Of a stretch of 64,000 bases of DNA, positions 35,929 to 45,497 are shown in pieces. The stretch comes from Paenibacillus taiwanensis DSM 18679 (GTDB taxonomy: Bacteria > Bacillota > Bacilli > Paenibacillales > Paenibacillaceae). Location of the stretch: the NCBI RefSeq assembly GCF_000425125.1, contig NZ_AULE01000024.1, forward strand, positions 62,001 to 126,000. Direction: 5' to 3'. The notes beneath the pieces were generated by a model. It saw nothing but the letters and a program-made list of their open reading frames with translations. It was not told the origin of the DNA and ran no database searches. A program made the translations under genes and the position numbers. The first letter of the stretch is position 1; the number at the start of each line of letters is the position of its first letter.

Positions 35929-36986
35929 CCTTGTGGAAGTACGCGAAAGATCGTTCCATTTTGATTTTGGCATGGCTGCTTGCTTTGCTGATGTCATTGT
36001 TCGTCATATACCTTGACTTGAATATCGGGCGTCAATATATTCGAAGTCCCAGTCTTATGTATGTGTTTGTCCTTGGTGTCATTATTTTAACACTAGGCAT
36101 TGTTTATGATTATTTAAGGCAGCGTGATTGGTATAAGGAGCTGCACAATGCTTGGGATAATACGTCAGACAGCGACTTTACCCTTTGTATGCAAAATCCG
36201 GTTACCGAAGAACAGAAGCTGATGCATGAACTGATCAATCGGCAGTACAGCTCTTTTATGAATGAACTGCTTGTGATGAGACAACAGCGTGAGCAGCATA
36301 TGCACTTTACGAATCAATGGGTCCATCATATGAAAACGCCTGTCTCCGTACTGCACTTGTTAACGCAGCAGCCACCAACCGCGATGAATATTATTGAAAC
36401 GGAAGATTTGCTGCAAAATGTAAATGAGGAAGTGGAGCGGCTTGCTCGAGGTTTGGAAATGATGCTGACGACGGCCCGGTTGGAGAAGTTCGAACTTGAC
36501 CTTCACGTATCGCGTATCTCCATTCATCATACGATTCGTCAAGTTATTAACCAGAATAAGAAATCGCTCATTCGCCATCAGATTTTCCCTAAAATTAGTG
36601 GAGAAGACGTACAAGTAGAGAGTGATGAGAAGTGGCTGCAATTTATTATTACGCAGTTAGTGACCAATGCGATCAAGTATTCAAAAGACAAACCCGGAAC
36701 GAAAACTTTACAGTTTGAGATTGAGCAAGCGTCATACGGCATATTGCTGCACGTGAAGGATGAAGGAATTGGAATTGCAGAACACGATGTTGCACGTGTA
36801 TTTGATCCTTTCTTTACAGGTGAGAATGGCCGCAAAGAAGGGGATGCAACTGGGATGGGGCTTTATTTGGTGAAACAGGTTTGTGCTCGCCTAGGACATA
36901 CGATAACGGTGACTTCCAAGATTCAAGCAGGCACAACGTTTACGATTCGGTTTGCATCTGATAGCTTGCAGCGTGATGTAATATAG
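35925..36986 (+). CDS. bceS: Intramembrane-sensing histidine kinase, BceS-like
   Basis: The 353-aa product has two membrane helices near the N terminus (ILILAWLLALLMSLFVI and LMYVFVLGVIILTLGIV) joined by only about 15 residues, so it cannot sense peptide by itself; in this family the BceAB transporter passes the signal. The phosphorylated His is His134 in WVHHMKTPVSVL. The HATPase domain has VTNAIKYS, DEGIGI and GMGLYLVKQ. The start codon overlaps the bceR stop (ATGA). Confidence 0.93.
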   Translation: MTLWKYAKDRSILILAWLLALLMSLFVIYLDLNIGRQYIRSPSLMYVFVLGVIILTLGIVYDYLRQRDWYKELHNAWDNTSDSDFTLCMQNPVTEEQKLMHELINRQYSSFMNELLVMRQQREQHMHFTNQWVHHMKTPVSVLHLLTQQPPTAMNIIETEDLLQNVNEEVERLARGLEMMLTTARLEKFELDLHVSRISIHHTIRQVINQNKKSLIRHQIFPKISGEDVQVESDEKWLQFIITQLVTNAIKYSKDKPGTKTLQFEIEQASYGILLHVKDEGIGIAEHDVARVFDPFFTGENGRKEGDATGMGLYLVKQVCARLGHTITVTSKIQAGTTFTIRFASDSLQRDVI

Positions 36987-37108
36987 CTGCTATCGAATGA
37001 GGGTCATATCCCCATTTGTAGGACGGGTACAGTGAGAGATGACAGCGGTCCATCTTGACGGATAAATGCCGAATGGATAACTGCTATGGATAAGGAAAGT
37101 ACATCTAA

Positions 37109-37152
37109 GAGCGTCTTGTCTGCTTGAACTGGCGGAAAGACGTTTTTCCTTT
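37109..37152 (+). terminator. Terminator between bceS and bceA
   Basis: CGTCTT (37112-37117) pairs with AAGACG (37137-37142), followed by TTTTTCCTTTTTT. The stem is short but the T run is strong, so bceAB has its own transcript. Confidence 0.6.
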
Positions 37153-37169
37153 TTTATATGTAGTATGGA

Positions 37170-37206
37170 TATAATAAAAAGGTGAAGCAGCCTTTTTTCT
37201 TTTTTA
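37170..37206 (+). promoter_or_regulatory. bceA promoter region with early hairpin
   Basis: A perfect -10 TATAAT (37170-37175) has no recognisable -35, as expected for a BceR-dependent promoter. Just after it, AAAAAGG pairs with CCTTTTT, followed by CTTTTTT, a terminator-like hairpin ahead of the gene. Confidence 0.45.
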
Positions 37207-37255
37207 ATCGTGTTAAACAAATTAGATTCAGCTCTACATTATTGGAGGGTACGAC

Positions 37256-38038
37256 ATGGAACCATTGCTGCGTGCAGAACAGATCACGAAAGTATATGGC
37301 ACACGCGGAAAAATGACCTATACAGCGTTGCAGGATATACATTTACAAGTGGAAGCAGGGGAGTTTGTTGGCATTATGGGACCTTCCGGTAGCGGGAAAA
37401 CGACCTTGCTGAACTTGCTAGCCACAATAGACAAGCCAACATCAGGCCATATATTTATTAACGGTACAAATCCATACAAATTAAACAATCGCAAAATTGC
37501 CAAATTTCGCAGACATGAACTCGGATTTGTATTTCAAGACTTTAATTTGATTGACACGTTAACGATTAAGGAAAATATTATACTGCCGCTTGCTTTGGAC
37601 CGACTGCCGATCAAAGAGATCGAAGCAAGGCTCGAAAGTACCGTCAAATGGCTAGGTATCGATCATATTTTGGATAGACGCCCTTATGAAATTTCTGGTG
37701 GACAGAAACAGCGTACGGCTATCGCACGAGCAGTTATCCATCAGCCGAGCCTGTTGTTAGCTGATGAATTGACAGGTAATTTGGATTCCAAGGCTGCAAA
37801 AGATGTAATGAAGGCTTTGCAGGATCTCAACGAGAATTTGCACCGCACGATCTTAATCGTTACACATGATCCGTTTGCCGCTAGTTTCTGCAAGCGAATT
37901 TTGTTTATTAAAGATGGCAAGCTGTTTACAGAAATTCGGCGCGGCACGAATCGCCAAACCTTTTTTCAGCAAATACTGGATACTTTAAGTTTACTGGGAG
38001 GCAATTTTGATGACATTCCGACGGCTCGCTTTCAGTAA
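37256..38038 (+). CDS. bceA: ABC transporter ATP-binding protein, BceA-like
   Basis: The 260-aa product carries Walker A GPSGSGKTT, the signature ISGGQKQRTAIARA and Walker B LLLADELTGNLDS, the LolD/MacB-like set of residues. It powers the BceB permease, which protects lipid II-cycle intermediates from peptide antibiotics such as bacitracin. The end overlaps bceB by 29 bases. Confidence 0.94.
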   Translation: MEPLLRAEQITKVYGTRGKMTYTALQDIHLQVEAGEFVGIMGPSGSGKTTLLNLLATIDKPTSGHIFINGTNPYKLNNRKIAKFRRHELGFVFQDFNLIDTLTIKENIILPLALDRLPIKEIEARLESTVKWLGIDHILDRRPYEISGGQKQRTAIARAVIHQPSLLLADELTGNLDSKAAKDVMKALQDLNENLHRTILIVTHDPFAASFCKRILFIKDGKLFTEIRRGTNRQTFFQQILDTLSLLGGNFDDIPTARFQ

Positions 38039-39956
38039 CATTCGACAGAGCTGGCACCGTTATGCAGCCTATTTTTTAAGCTGTGTATTTTCAGTAACTG
38101 TATTTTTCTTGTACTCCTCTTTCATCTATCATCCCGATATTGTAAGTGGTAAGGTGAGTGGTGGAGAATTGATTAGCGGCCTTATCGTTATGAGTCAGTT
38201 CATGATTATGATGTTCTCGTTTTTCTTTGTGTTGTATTCCAGCTCAGCCTTTTTACGTTCCCGTAAGAAGGAATTTGGACTGTTTACATTGTTCGGGATG
38301 ACCAAGTGGCAGATGAGAAGAATGGTTATCTACGAAAATATGATCATTTCATTGCTTGCAATTGCATGTGGCATAGCCGCCGGAGCAGTCACGTTAAAGC
38401 TTTTTCTTATGGTTCTGTCTCGGTTGCTGCGAATTGATACACCGCTGCCTTTTTACATCTCATTATCATCGGTTCAAATTACGATCATTGCTTATCTAGT
38501 GTTGTTTACGCTGATTACACTGTTCTCCTTACGCAAGGTAGGCAAGCTTCAAATTATTCAACTTATAAAAGCTGAAAAGCAGACCAGAAAGCCACCCAGA
38601 TTTTCTTGGATGTTGTTTGTCGCCTCGCTTGTCTTGATTGGAACGGGTTATTATATGGCCTATAACACCGATTTGCTTAATATTGCGGCCAACTTTTTCC
38701 CGACGATTGGCTTAACGTTTATTGGGACCTATTTCTTGTATACGCAAGGCAGTACGGCGATTGTAAAGCTGCTTTCTTATAACAAACGGTATTTGTATTC
38801 CGGTACAAACTTGTTAAACGTGACCCAAGCAAGCTATCGAATTCGGGACAACGCTCGTGTGTTGTATACGATTACGTTATTAAGCGCGGTTGTGCTGACA
38901 GCTTCAGCTACGTTTTTTGTTGTGGATAAAGGGCTGCAAATTAAAGCAGAAGCGTTTAATCCGTTTCAATTTTCGGTACTGCAAAGAGATGGAGAGGGCC
39001 GTCCTTTGGCGATGAATAAAGTCAAAGAAACGGTAGAAAGCCACGGTCATCAGATTACGGCCGCAATTACAACCCCTATCGTGCAGGCGTATGTAAAAGA
39101 TGTGTACAGCTTTAACAAGGGTGCTGCGGCAATTAGTGTTTCCAAGTACAACGAGATTGCAGCGAATAAGCAGTTTGCAAAAGTGAAACCGATCACGGCA
39201 GGCGTTTACTGGATTGATCAAAGTGAGTATATCAAATATATAGATTCTTCCTATCAAAAAGCGGTTGCGCTCGATAAAGTGACGATCAGGGTTGAAGGCG
39301 TGTCACAATCTTATACGGCCAAGGTGATTGAACGAATAGAGCAGGTTGTAATGTCACCTTCGTATACGGCTGACTTGTTGTTGGTGGTCCCAGACGACGT
39401 AATGAAACAGCTACAATCCACAGCACCTGTTGCAGAAAAACGGATCATTTATAACATAGATTGGACAGACGGCAACGAAGCACTTCCTTTAGTCCAAAAC
39501 TTGAAAAAGCAGCTTGCAGCAGATTCTATTTACCATGTATCAAGTCGAATCGAGGAACGCAATGAAATTAGCCAGACGACTTCGCTTATCTTTTTTATTG
39601 GTATATTTATTAGTCTGCTCTTCTTTATTGCAAGCGGCAGCATTATATACTTTAAGTTATTTAGCGATTTGCAAGAAGATCAAGCCTATTTCCGTTCTCT
39701 GACTCGTATCGGCTTAACATTAAGTGAGATTCGTCGTGTCGTAAACGTTCAGGTTGGATTAGTGTTTTTTTTACCTTGTGTGGTGGGGAGCATCCATACG
39801 ATGTTTGCCATGAAGACGCTAAGTAATTTGCTGCTAGAAAATATAATGGGGTATGCTTCTACCATTGTTTGCGCATTCATTGTGATGCAGTTCATATACT
39901 TTTTAGCAGCCAGACGAACCTATTTGAAGAAAATAATGCAGGAAATCGTCATTTAG
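38010..39956 (+). CDS. bceB: ABC transporter permease, BceB-like (FtsX family)
   Basis: The 648-aa product has about ten membrane helices. A first block of four lies in the first 240 residues, with RSRKKEFGLFTLFGMTK, the FtsX coupling loop. A large extracellular domain lies at about residues 310-510, and FtsX-like helices at the C terminus. The long extracellular domain is the hallmark of Bce-type permeases and determines peptide specificity. GGGAGG lies eight bases before ATG 38010, so the in-frame TTG at 38007 is not used. Confidence 0.93.
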   Translation: MTFRRLAFSNIRQSWHRYAAYFLSCVFSVTVFFLYSSFIYHPDIVSGKVSGGELISGLIVMSQFMIMMFSFFFVLYSSSAFLRSRKKEFGLFTLFGMTKWQMRRMVIYENMIISLLAIACGIAAGAVTLKLFLMVLSRLLRIDTPLPFYISLSSVQITIIAYLVLFTLITLFSLRKVGKLQIIQLIKAEKQTRKPPRFSWMLFVASLVLIGTGYYMAYNTDLLNIAANFFPTIGLTFIGTYFLYTQGSTAIVKLLSYNKRYLYSGTNLLNVTQASYRIRDNARVLYTITLLSAVVLTASATFFVVDKGLQIKAEAFNPFQFSVLQRDGEGRPLAMNKVKETVESHGHQITAAITTPIVQAYVKDVYSFNKGAAAISVSKYNEIAANKQFAKVKPITAGVYWIDQSEYIKYIDSSYQKAVALDKVTIRVEGVSQSYTAKVIERIEQVVMSPSYTADLLLVVPDDVMKQLQSTAPVAEKRIIYNIDWTDGNEALPLVQNLKKQLAADSIYHVSSRIEERNEISQTTSLIFFIGIFISLLFFIASGSIIYFKLFSDLQEDQAYFRSLTRIGLTLSEIRRVVNVQVGLVFFLPCVVGSIHTMFAMKTLSNLLLENIMGYASTIVCAFIVMQFIYFLAARRTYLKKIMQEIVI

Positions 39957-40121
39957 CTCCAAATGGTTAAGTTATCATCCGATAGCCACACTTTGTTTAC
40001 ATTTTGGTCGGTTATCTCCGTTTTGTTACGGATTTGATACTTTTATCGTTGTATATTCGTGCATAATAACGGATAAGGTAGATGCCCGTCGAAGAGGAAT
40101 GCAAGAAAGTGAGTGGACAGA

Positions 40122-40859
40122 ATGAACAATCAACGATTACGCATCGGCAGATTCGGGATTATTCTCGTGATCGGGCTGCTGCTTATTGCGGGGTGTGCGT
40201 CGGTTCCGAAAGAACAGCCACTTATGAGGCAGTCAGCTCCCGTGGTATCTGACACAGCTGTGTCAGTCGAAATTGAAGGTGGAACTTATGTCCCTAATTT
40301 ATCAGAGCGGTTGCAAATAGAATGGCATAATGGCTTGCAAGTTAGTGAAGCGCTTAAAGGAACCGGCACAATCAAGCTGAAGGAAGACGGCTCTGGTGTC
40401 GCTTCAATTGGTGACGCATCCCTGGACCCTAATATGTCGTGGGGAATTTATTTAAATGACACGGAACTTCGCACAGCAGCAGATTTGTCTGCCGAGCTAA
40501 ATAACAACGATAAGATTCTTATTTTCGTGAAAGAGCATGACGTAGATACGAGCAGTGTCCCGACGCCAAGCATAGACTTGAGCATAGACGGCGGCAAGCT
40601 TGCGCCGCATTTAACCAATACGTATGCGATTCCGTGGCAGGAGAACTGTACACTGGCTGATATATTTGAGCAATTCGGACACATCAGAATGACGGATAAC
40701 GGTACTGAGATTAAGCAGATCGGTGACAAGCCGCTGCCTAAAGACACCGTTGCACGTATAAAGGTAAACAACAAACTTATTGATTCTGATAAGTTGCTTA
40801 CTTTTCCGATCCAATCCAATGATCATATTGAGATTGACATTGATAGCAAGACCCCATAA
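40122..40859 (+). CDS. Lipoprotein with two tandem homologous repeats (DUF4430-like)
   Basis: The 245-aa product has a signal peptide with lipobox LIAGC. The mature part holds two repeats of about 90 residues. One starts VSVEIEGGTYVP and has GTIKLKEDGSGVASIGD and ILIFVK. The other starts IDLSIDGGKLAP and has GHIRMTDNGTEIKQIGD and IEIDI. The ubiquitin-like beta-grasp pattern resembles DUF4430, a ligand-binding fold seen in cobalamin-related and cell-surface proteins, but the match is tentative. The ATG at 40122 is preferred over the GTG at 40113. The gene stands alone. Confidence 0.72.
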   Translation: MNNQRLRIGRFGIILVIGLLLIAGCASVPKEQPLMRQSAPVVSDTAVSVEIEGGTYVPNLSERLQIEWHNGLQVSEALKGTGTIKLKEDGSGVASIGDASLDPNMSWGIYLNDTELRTAADLSAELNNNDKILIFVKEHDVDTSSVPTPSIDLSIDGGKLAPHLTNTYAIPWQENCTLADIFEQFGHIRMTDNGTEIKQIGDKPLPKDTVARIKVNNKLIDSDKLLTFPIQSNDHIEIDIDSKTP

Positions 40860-40975
40860 GTAGCCTTGCTCCTTAGCAGTTGAACAAGCTGTGTGAGGAC
40901 AAGGCTTTTGTTATGCGGAGATGCTGCCGCTTGTATTATATCCGAAGCTGAAGCATGGCACGAGAGCAAACAAAA

Positions 40976-41017
40976 GCAAAAAAATCGCGCTGCAAGGTGA
41001 GCTTGTGCAGCGCGATT
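40976..41017 (-). terminator. Terminator of fnr (minus strand)
   Basis: AATCGCGCTGCA (40983-40994) and its exact complement (41006-41017) form a 12-bp stem. On the minus strand a seven-T run follows, 66 bp after the fnr stop. Confidence 0.9.
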
Positions 41018-41082
41018 ATGCGTAACTAGGGAGGAGGTGTATAGCAGCGGAGGGTGAATAAATCAAATTGTTTCCGGTATCT

Positions 41083-41802
41083 CTAAATACGGCAAATTTC
41101 CTTCGGACACATCTCACAATGACATACGTCTTGCAGATGCTCCAACTCGCGAATAACGATCATACCATTATCATATTCCAATACGCCCTTTTTACGCAGA
41201 TCGCTCAGCATCCGGTTTACACTTTCGCGAGTTGCGCCGATCATATTGGAGAGGTCTGTATGGGTAATCTTCTTATTAATAAGCTTCCCGCCATCCTCCA
41301 GCTCTTCTCCGTACGTATTTGATAACCGAATCAATGTAGAGCATAATGCGCCTGGCTTGCCATACATCATTAAATCGCGGAATTTCGTCTGCGTTAAGCG
41401 GTGATGAATGCCCATCCACTTCATAAAATCTATGGAGAAGTCGCAGTGCTGACAAATAAGCACCTCCAGATCACGCTGCTCGATCAGGCCAACTTCGCCT
41501 TCTTCAATGACTTCAGCAGTAAAGCTGTGCTTTGTACTATGGAAGGGGTCTACTTGACCGACAAGATCTCCGGCCTGATACATATATAAAATAAGTTCTT
41601 TACCTTCGTCTGTCGATTTGGTTACTTTGACACGCCCGCTCTTTAGCATAAACAACTTATCTGCCGTGTCGCCTTCCCAAAATAGGTGAGAGCCTTCGGG
41701 GTACGTGCGATCCTTTGCAATGGAAAGGATACGTTCTCGGTTCTGATCCGAGAAACAAGTAATATTTGAATTGTCTCCGTATTGTTCGCTCATATGTTCC
41801 AC
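41083..41802 (-). CDS. fnr: Anaerobic regulator Fnr (Crp/Fnr family, C-terminal Fe-S cysteines)
   Basis: The 239-aa product has an N-terminal cyclic-nucleotide-binding-like beta roll (GSHLFWEGDTADKLFML), a dimer helix and a Crp-type helix-turn-helix, DLSNMIGATRESVNRMLSDL. The C terminus carries four cysteines in VCHCEMCPKEICRI, the position used by Bacillus Fnr to hold its oxygen-labile [4Fe-4S] cluster; E. coli FNR carries them at the N terminus. A GTG at 41802 follows GGAGGAG and an ATG at 41793 follows CGGAG; either could be the start. It is divergent from adhE, and pflB and pflA lie beyond it, all with Fnr boxes. A box at 41873 suggests autoregulation. Confidence 0.93.
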   Translation of the reverse strand: MEHMSEQYGDNSNITCFSDQNRERILSIAKDRTYPEGSHLFWEGDTADKLFMLKSGRVKVTKSTDEGKELILYMYQAGDLVGQVDPFHSTKHSFTAEVIEEGEVGLIEQRDLEVLICQHCDFSIDFMKWMGIHHRLTQTKFRDLMMYGKPGALCSTLIRLSNTYGEELEDGGKLINKKITHTDLSNMIGATRESVNRMLSDLRKKGVLEYDNGMIVIRELEHLQDVCHCEMCPKEICRI

Positions 41803-41872
41803 TCCGTTCTCCTCCAGTAGGTCTCTTGGCTCATAATATTAGAATTAGCTGTTAATTACCTCATAGAAACCT

Positions 41873-41888
41873 TGTGACTTGTTTCACT
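41873..41888. promoter_or_regulatory. Fnr box upstream of fnr
   Basis: TGTGACTTGTTTCACT is TGTGA-N6-TCACt. It lies 71 bp before the fnr start on the minus strand. Confidence 0.65.
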
Positions 41889-42253
41889 ATTTAATACGTT
41901 ACTTATATATTGGACGTTCCAGTGATTATTGTCAATTTAATTTATAATTTAAATGAATTTGTGAGAACAATTGATGAACTTTGTGCATATATAGTGAAAT
42001 TTTTCATTTTGAAGCAGCAAGTTAACGATAAATAGGCCCATTAAACGTATGAAATTTCTAAATTTAATCGATCCGCTACGGGTGTTTACATTGTATTGTA
42101 CAACAACAAACCACCTTTTAAACAGGTGTGAGGCAAGCATTTTTATACAAGAGGAACAGCTCGTAAACGACGTTAAAAACGTTATTTTTAAAATTATTTT
42201 ATTACGTGAAAAAAATCACTTGCCATTTAGCGAACTTCGTATTATGATTGAGT
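41889..42253. other. AT-rich fnr-adhE intergenic stretch
   Basis: The 564-bp gap from 41803 to 42366 is non-coding. Besides the three Fnr-type sites listed, this AT-rich stretch holds a weaker match, AGTGA-N6-TCATT, at 41993-42008. A 69-codon open frame at 42049-42258 lacks a ribosome site and looks fortuitous. Confidence 0.55.
42205..42220. promoter_or_regulatory. Distal Fnr-like box of adhE
   Basis: CGTGA-N6-TCACT keeps the whole GTGA-N6-TCAC core. Its centre lies 49 bp upstream of the proximal box. Confidence 0.55.
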
Positions 42254-42318
42254 TGTGAAATGATTCACATAATAAATTTTAGATCTAACACCCTCATCCG
42301 ATAGATAACAGGTATAAT
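42254..42318 (+). promoter_or_regulatory. adhE promoter with perfect Fnr box
   Basis: TGTGAAATGATTCACA (42254-42269) is a perfect consensus Fnr site. A TATAAT -10 lies at 42313-42318 with no good -35, so the box is centred about 63 bp before the predicted start, close to a class I activator position. Confidence 0.8.
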
Positions 42319-42366
42319 AGAACGGAGATCGGTGTTTGGTAAATATAACCTTACTGGAGGCGGAGA

Positions 42367-44988
42367 ATGATGGCAAAAGCAGAAGCGAAACCAACTGTAG
42401 AAGTGAAGGAAGCAACAAACGTCGAAGCGCACATTCAACAACTGATTACACGGGCGAAGAAAGCCCATGAAGCGTTCATGTCGCTGAATCAGGAACAGAT
42501 TGATATCGTTGTTCAACAAATGGCGCTCGCTGGTCTTGACAAACATATGCATCTTGCCAAGCTCGCAGTAGAGGAAACAGGCCGTGGAGTATACGAAGAC
42601 AAAATTACGAAAAACATTTTTGCAACGGAATACATTCATAATCATATTAAATATGCTAAAACGGTTGGTGTTATTGAAGATAATGATTATGACAACTGTG
42701 TCAAAATTGCTGAGCCTGTCGGCATAGTAATGGGTGTCACACCGGTTACGAATCCGACTTCTACGACGATGTTTAAGGCGCTCATTTCCATTAAGACTCG
42801 CAACCCGATCATCTTTGCTTTCCATCCATCCGCACAACAGTGCAGTGCTGAAGCTGCAAGAGTGCTGGCAGAAGCCGCAGTGAAATACGGAGCACCTGAG
42901 CACTGTATCCAATGGATCGAGTTGCCTTCGATGGAGGCTACCAACGCCTTGATGAATCATCCTGATGTGGCGCTTATTTTGGCAACAGGCGGCTCCGGAA
43001 TGGTTCGAGCAGCATACAGCGCTGGCAAACCAGCACTTGGTGTAGGTCCTGGTAACGTACCTTGCTTCATTGAGAAAAGTGCGAAACTTGATCAGGCCGT
43101 AACGGACTTGATTTTGTCCAAAACTTTCGACAACGGTATGATTTGTGCATCGGAACAAGCGGTTATTATTGAGGAGCCGGTTTACAACGAAGTGAAAAAG
43201 TTAATGCAGTATTATGGCTGCTACTTTACTAATAAAGAAGAAACAGCTAAATTGCAAGCAATGGCAATCAAGGCAGAAACGTGTGCAGTAAATCCACACA
43301 TTGTGGGTCAACCAGCAACTAAAATCGCTGAAATGGCTGGCATCAAAGTACCTGCTGACACGAAAATACTGGTAGCTGAACTTGACGGTGTTGGACCTAA
43401 GTTCCCGTTGTCTGCGGAGAAATTAAGCCCTGTGCTTGCTTGCTACAAAGTAAAAACGGCACAAGAAGGTATCGATCGTGCAGCTGAAATCGTCGCTTTT
43501 GGCGGTATGGGTCACTCCTCGGTTATTCATTCGAATAACGAAGAAGTGATTGCAAAGTTCGGTGATCGCCTGCCTACTGGACGTATTCTCGTCAATTCGC
43601 CGTCAACACACGGAGCAATTGGTGATTTGTACAATACGAACATTCCATCTTTGACACTGGGCTGTGGCTCTTATGGCCGCAACTCGACTTCGAACAACGT
43701 ATCGGCAGTTAATCTTATTAACATCAAACGGGTGGCGAAGCGTACAGTGAATATGCAATGGTTTAAAGTCCCGAACAAAGTGTATTTTGAAAAAGGCTCT
43801 ACACAATACTTGGCGAAAATGCCAGATATCGAGCGCGTTATGATCGTAACGGACCCTATGATGGTTAAATTGGGATACGTTGAACGTGTGGAGCATTACT
43901 TGCGCCAACGTCGTAATCCAGTAGCGATTGAAGTGTTCTACGATGTAGAGCCAGATCCATCCACAACAACGGTCAATCGTGGTACGGATATGATGAAGAG
44001 CTTTAAACCGGACTGTATCATTGCACTCGGCGGTGGTTCCCCTATGGATGCTGCCAAAGCGATGTGGCTGTTCTACGAATATCCAGATACTGATTTCAAC
44101 AACTTGAAGCAGAAGTTTTTGGATATTCGCAAGCGTACCTTTAAATATCCGCGTCTCGGCCAGAAAGCGAAGTTTGTGGCGATCCCAACAACTTCCGGTA
44201 CAGGTTCCGAGGTTACATCGTTTGCGGTTATTACAGATAAGGAAAATGGCAACACCAAATATCCGCTGGCTGATTATGAGCTGACACCAGACGTAGCCAT
44301 TATCGATCCAGAGTTTGTATACAGCTTGCCTCGCGTAGCAGTAGCGGACACAGGAATGGACGTGCTGACACATGCAATCGAAGCGTATGTATCGGTTATG
44401 GCCAATGACTATACAGATGGACTGGCCATTAAAGCGATCCAGCTCGTGTTTGAACATTTGGTTAAATCGGCAAATGAAGCTTGCCCACTCGCTCGTGAGA
44501 AAATGCATAATGCTTCGACAATTGCCGGGATGGCGTTTGCTAATGCATTCCTTGGCATCAATCACAGCTTGGCGCACAAATGGGGCGCGCAGTACCATAC
44601 GGCACACGGACGCACAAATGCTATCTTGATGCCGCATGTCATTCGTTACAATGCGAAAAAACCGACGAAGTTTGCTTCGTTCCCTAAATATGACCACTTC
44701 GTAGCAGATGTGCGCTACGCAGAGATCGCTCGAATCTTGGGATTGCCAGCACGTACGACAGAAGAAGGCGTGAATAGCTTAATTGATGCAATTCGTGACT
44801 TGAACCGTCAATTGGGAATCCCTGAAACATTCCAGGAAATTGGTTTTGATGCTAAAGATTTTGAATCCCGTGTGGATTACTTGGCTGACCGTGCATTCGA
44901 AGACCAATGTACGACTGCCAATCCTAAAATGCCGCTAGTACCTGAATTAGCTGATGTATACCGCAATGCGTTCTACGGCAGATTTTAA
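42367..44988 (+). CDS. adhE: Bifunctional acetaldehyde-CoA / alcohol dehydrogenase AdhE
   Basis: The 873-aa fermentative enzyme reduces acetyl-CoA to ethanol in two NADH-dependent steps and assembles into spirosomes. The N-terminal aldehyde dehydrogenase half holds [17 protein letters not shown] and the catalytic Cys260 in [10 protein letters not shown]. The C-terminal iron-dependent alcohol dehydrogenase half (from about residue 460) holds [17 protein letters not shown], the metal-ligand [10 protein letters not shown], and [20 protein letters not shown] lies six bases before ATG 42367; a second ATG follows at once. It works with pflBA downstream, which supply acetyl-CoA without oxygen. Confidence 0.97.
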   Translation: MMAKAEAKPTVEVKEATNVEAHIQQLITRAKKAHEAFMSLNQEQIDIVVQQMALAGLDKHMHLAKLAVEETGRGVYEDKITKNIFATEYIHNHIKYAKTVGVIEDNDYDNCVKIAEPVGIVMGVTPVTNPTSTTMFKALISIKTRNPIIFAFHPSAQQCSAEAARVLAEAAVKYGAPEHCIQWIELPSMEATNALMNHPDVALILATGGSGMVRAAYSAGKPALGVGPGNVPCFIEKSAKLDQAVTDLILSKTFDNGMICASEQAVIIEEPVYNEVKKLMQYYGCYFTNKEETAKLQAMAIKAETCAVNPHIVGQPATKIAEMAGIKVPADTKILVAELDGVGPKFPLSAEKLSPVLACYKVKTAQEGIDRAAEIVAFGGMGHSSVIHSNNEEVIAKFGDRLPTGRILVNSPSTHGAIGDLYNTNIPSLTLGCGSYGRNSTSNNVSAVNLINIKRVAKRTVNMQWFKVPNKVYFEKGSTQYLAKMPDIERVMIVTDPMMVKLGYVERVEHYLRQRRNPVAIEVFYDVEPDPSTTTVNRGTDMMKSFKPDCIIALGGGSPMDAAKAMWLFYEYPDTDFNNLKQKFLDIRKRTFKYPRLGQKAKFVAIPTTSGTGSEVTSFAVITDKENGNTKYPLADYELTPDVAIIDPEFVYSLPRVAVADTGMDVLTHAIEAYVSVMANDYTDGLAIKAIQLVFEHLVKSANEACPLAREKMHNASTIAGMAFANAFLGINHSLAHKWGAQYHTAHGRTNAILMPHVIRYNAKKPTKFASFPKYDHFVADVRYAEIARILGLPARTTEEGVNSLIDAIRDLNRQLGIPETFQEIGFDAKDFESRVDYLADRAFEDQCTTANPKMPLVPELADVYRNAFYGRF

Positions 44989-45037
44989 GTAACACGTGTA
45001 TAGCATCTCATCTCATTTCCCTTAAGGTAGTATCGGT

Positions 45038-45132
45038 TCCTGATCGCGAGCATACCGCGATCAGGATTCCATTCCATCAGGTTGCATCCACCTTTTCTTA
45101 TAGGCGGCAGACTTATGTCTGCTGCCCTTTTT
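45038..45132 (+). terminator. Two hairpins after adhE
   Basis: TCCTGATCGCG pairs perfectly with 45056-45066 but lacks a T run. The second, GGCGGCAGAC (45103-45112) with 45117-45126 (one G-U pair), is followed by CTTTTT and is a standard terminator. Confidence 0.85.
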
Positions 45133-45185
45133 CCAAATGAGTTAGGGGATAAAATTGCTATAAAAATAGAGGAGGAATAGAGGTT

Positions 45186-45290
45186 TGTAACAAAATTCAC
45201 AAAATTGAGATAATTGGTGTGATTAAACTCATGCTGAATTGAAATAATGTGATTAATGTCACATAACCACTATGTGAAAAGGGGTACAAT
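45186..45290 (+). promoter_or_regulatory. pflB promoter with three phased Fnr boxes
   Basis: Three sites stand in tandem: TGTAA-N6-TCACA (45186-45201), TGTGA-N6-TCATG (45218-45233) and the perfect TGTGATTAATGTCACA (45248-45263). Centres are 32 and 30 bp apart, about three helical turns. A TACAAT -10 (45285-45290) predicts a start near 45297, putting the perfect box at -41.5, the class II position. The remaining 200 bp before the ATG is an untranslated leader in which nothing else was recognised. Confidence 0.82.
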
Positions 45291-45497
45291 TAGTTCATAG
45301 CAAAGAAGTTAACGCTATCGATAGCGGATAAGATTCCGAAGATGCATCACTCTTTGCTTAGCTGCACTTGGCACCATCGTTTGGTCAGTTCTGCTACCTA
45401 CGAACCTTGTTGAAGGGATAAGACGTAAGTGGTTATACCAAGTGCATCAAGGATAAGATCTATATATAAAGAAAACCTACTTAATGGAGGGATTTCG

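Noticed and set aside
40020..40080. Possible promoter before the repeat lipoprotein (TTGATA and TATATT)
   Set aside because: The spacing is only about 12 bp, too short for SigA.
42049..42258. 69-aa frame in the fnr-adhE gap
   Set aside because: No ribosome site, AT-driven composition, and it runs over two Fnr-type boxes.
43603..44697. 364-aa minus-strand open frame inside adhE (and a 297-aa one at 42265-43158)
   Set aside because: Both lie antisense to a clear, highly conserved enzyme, have no ribosome site, and read as Cys/His/Arg-rich low-probability protein. They are shadows of biased codon use.
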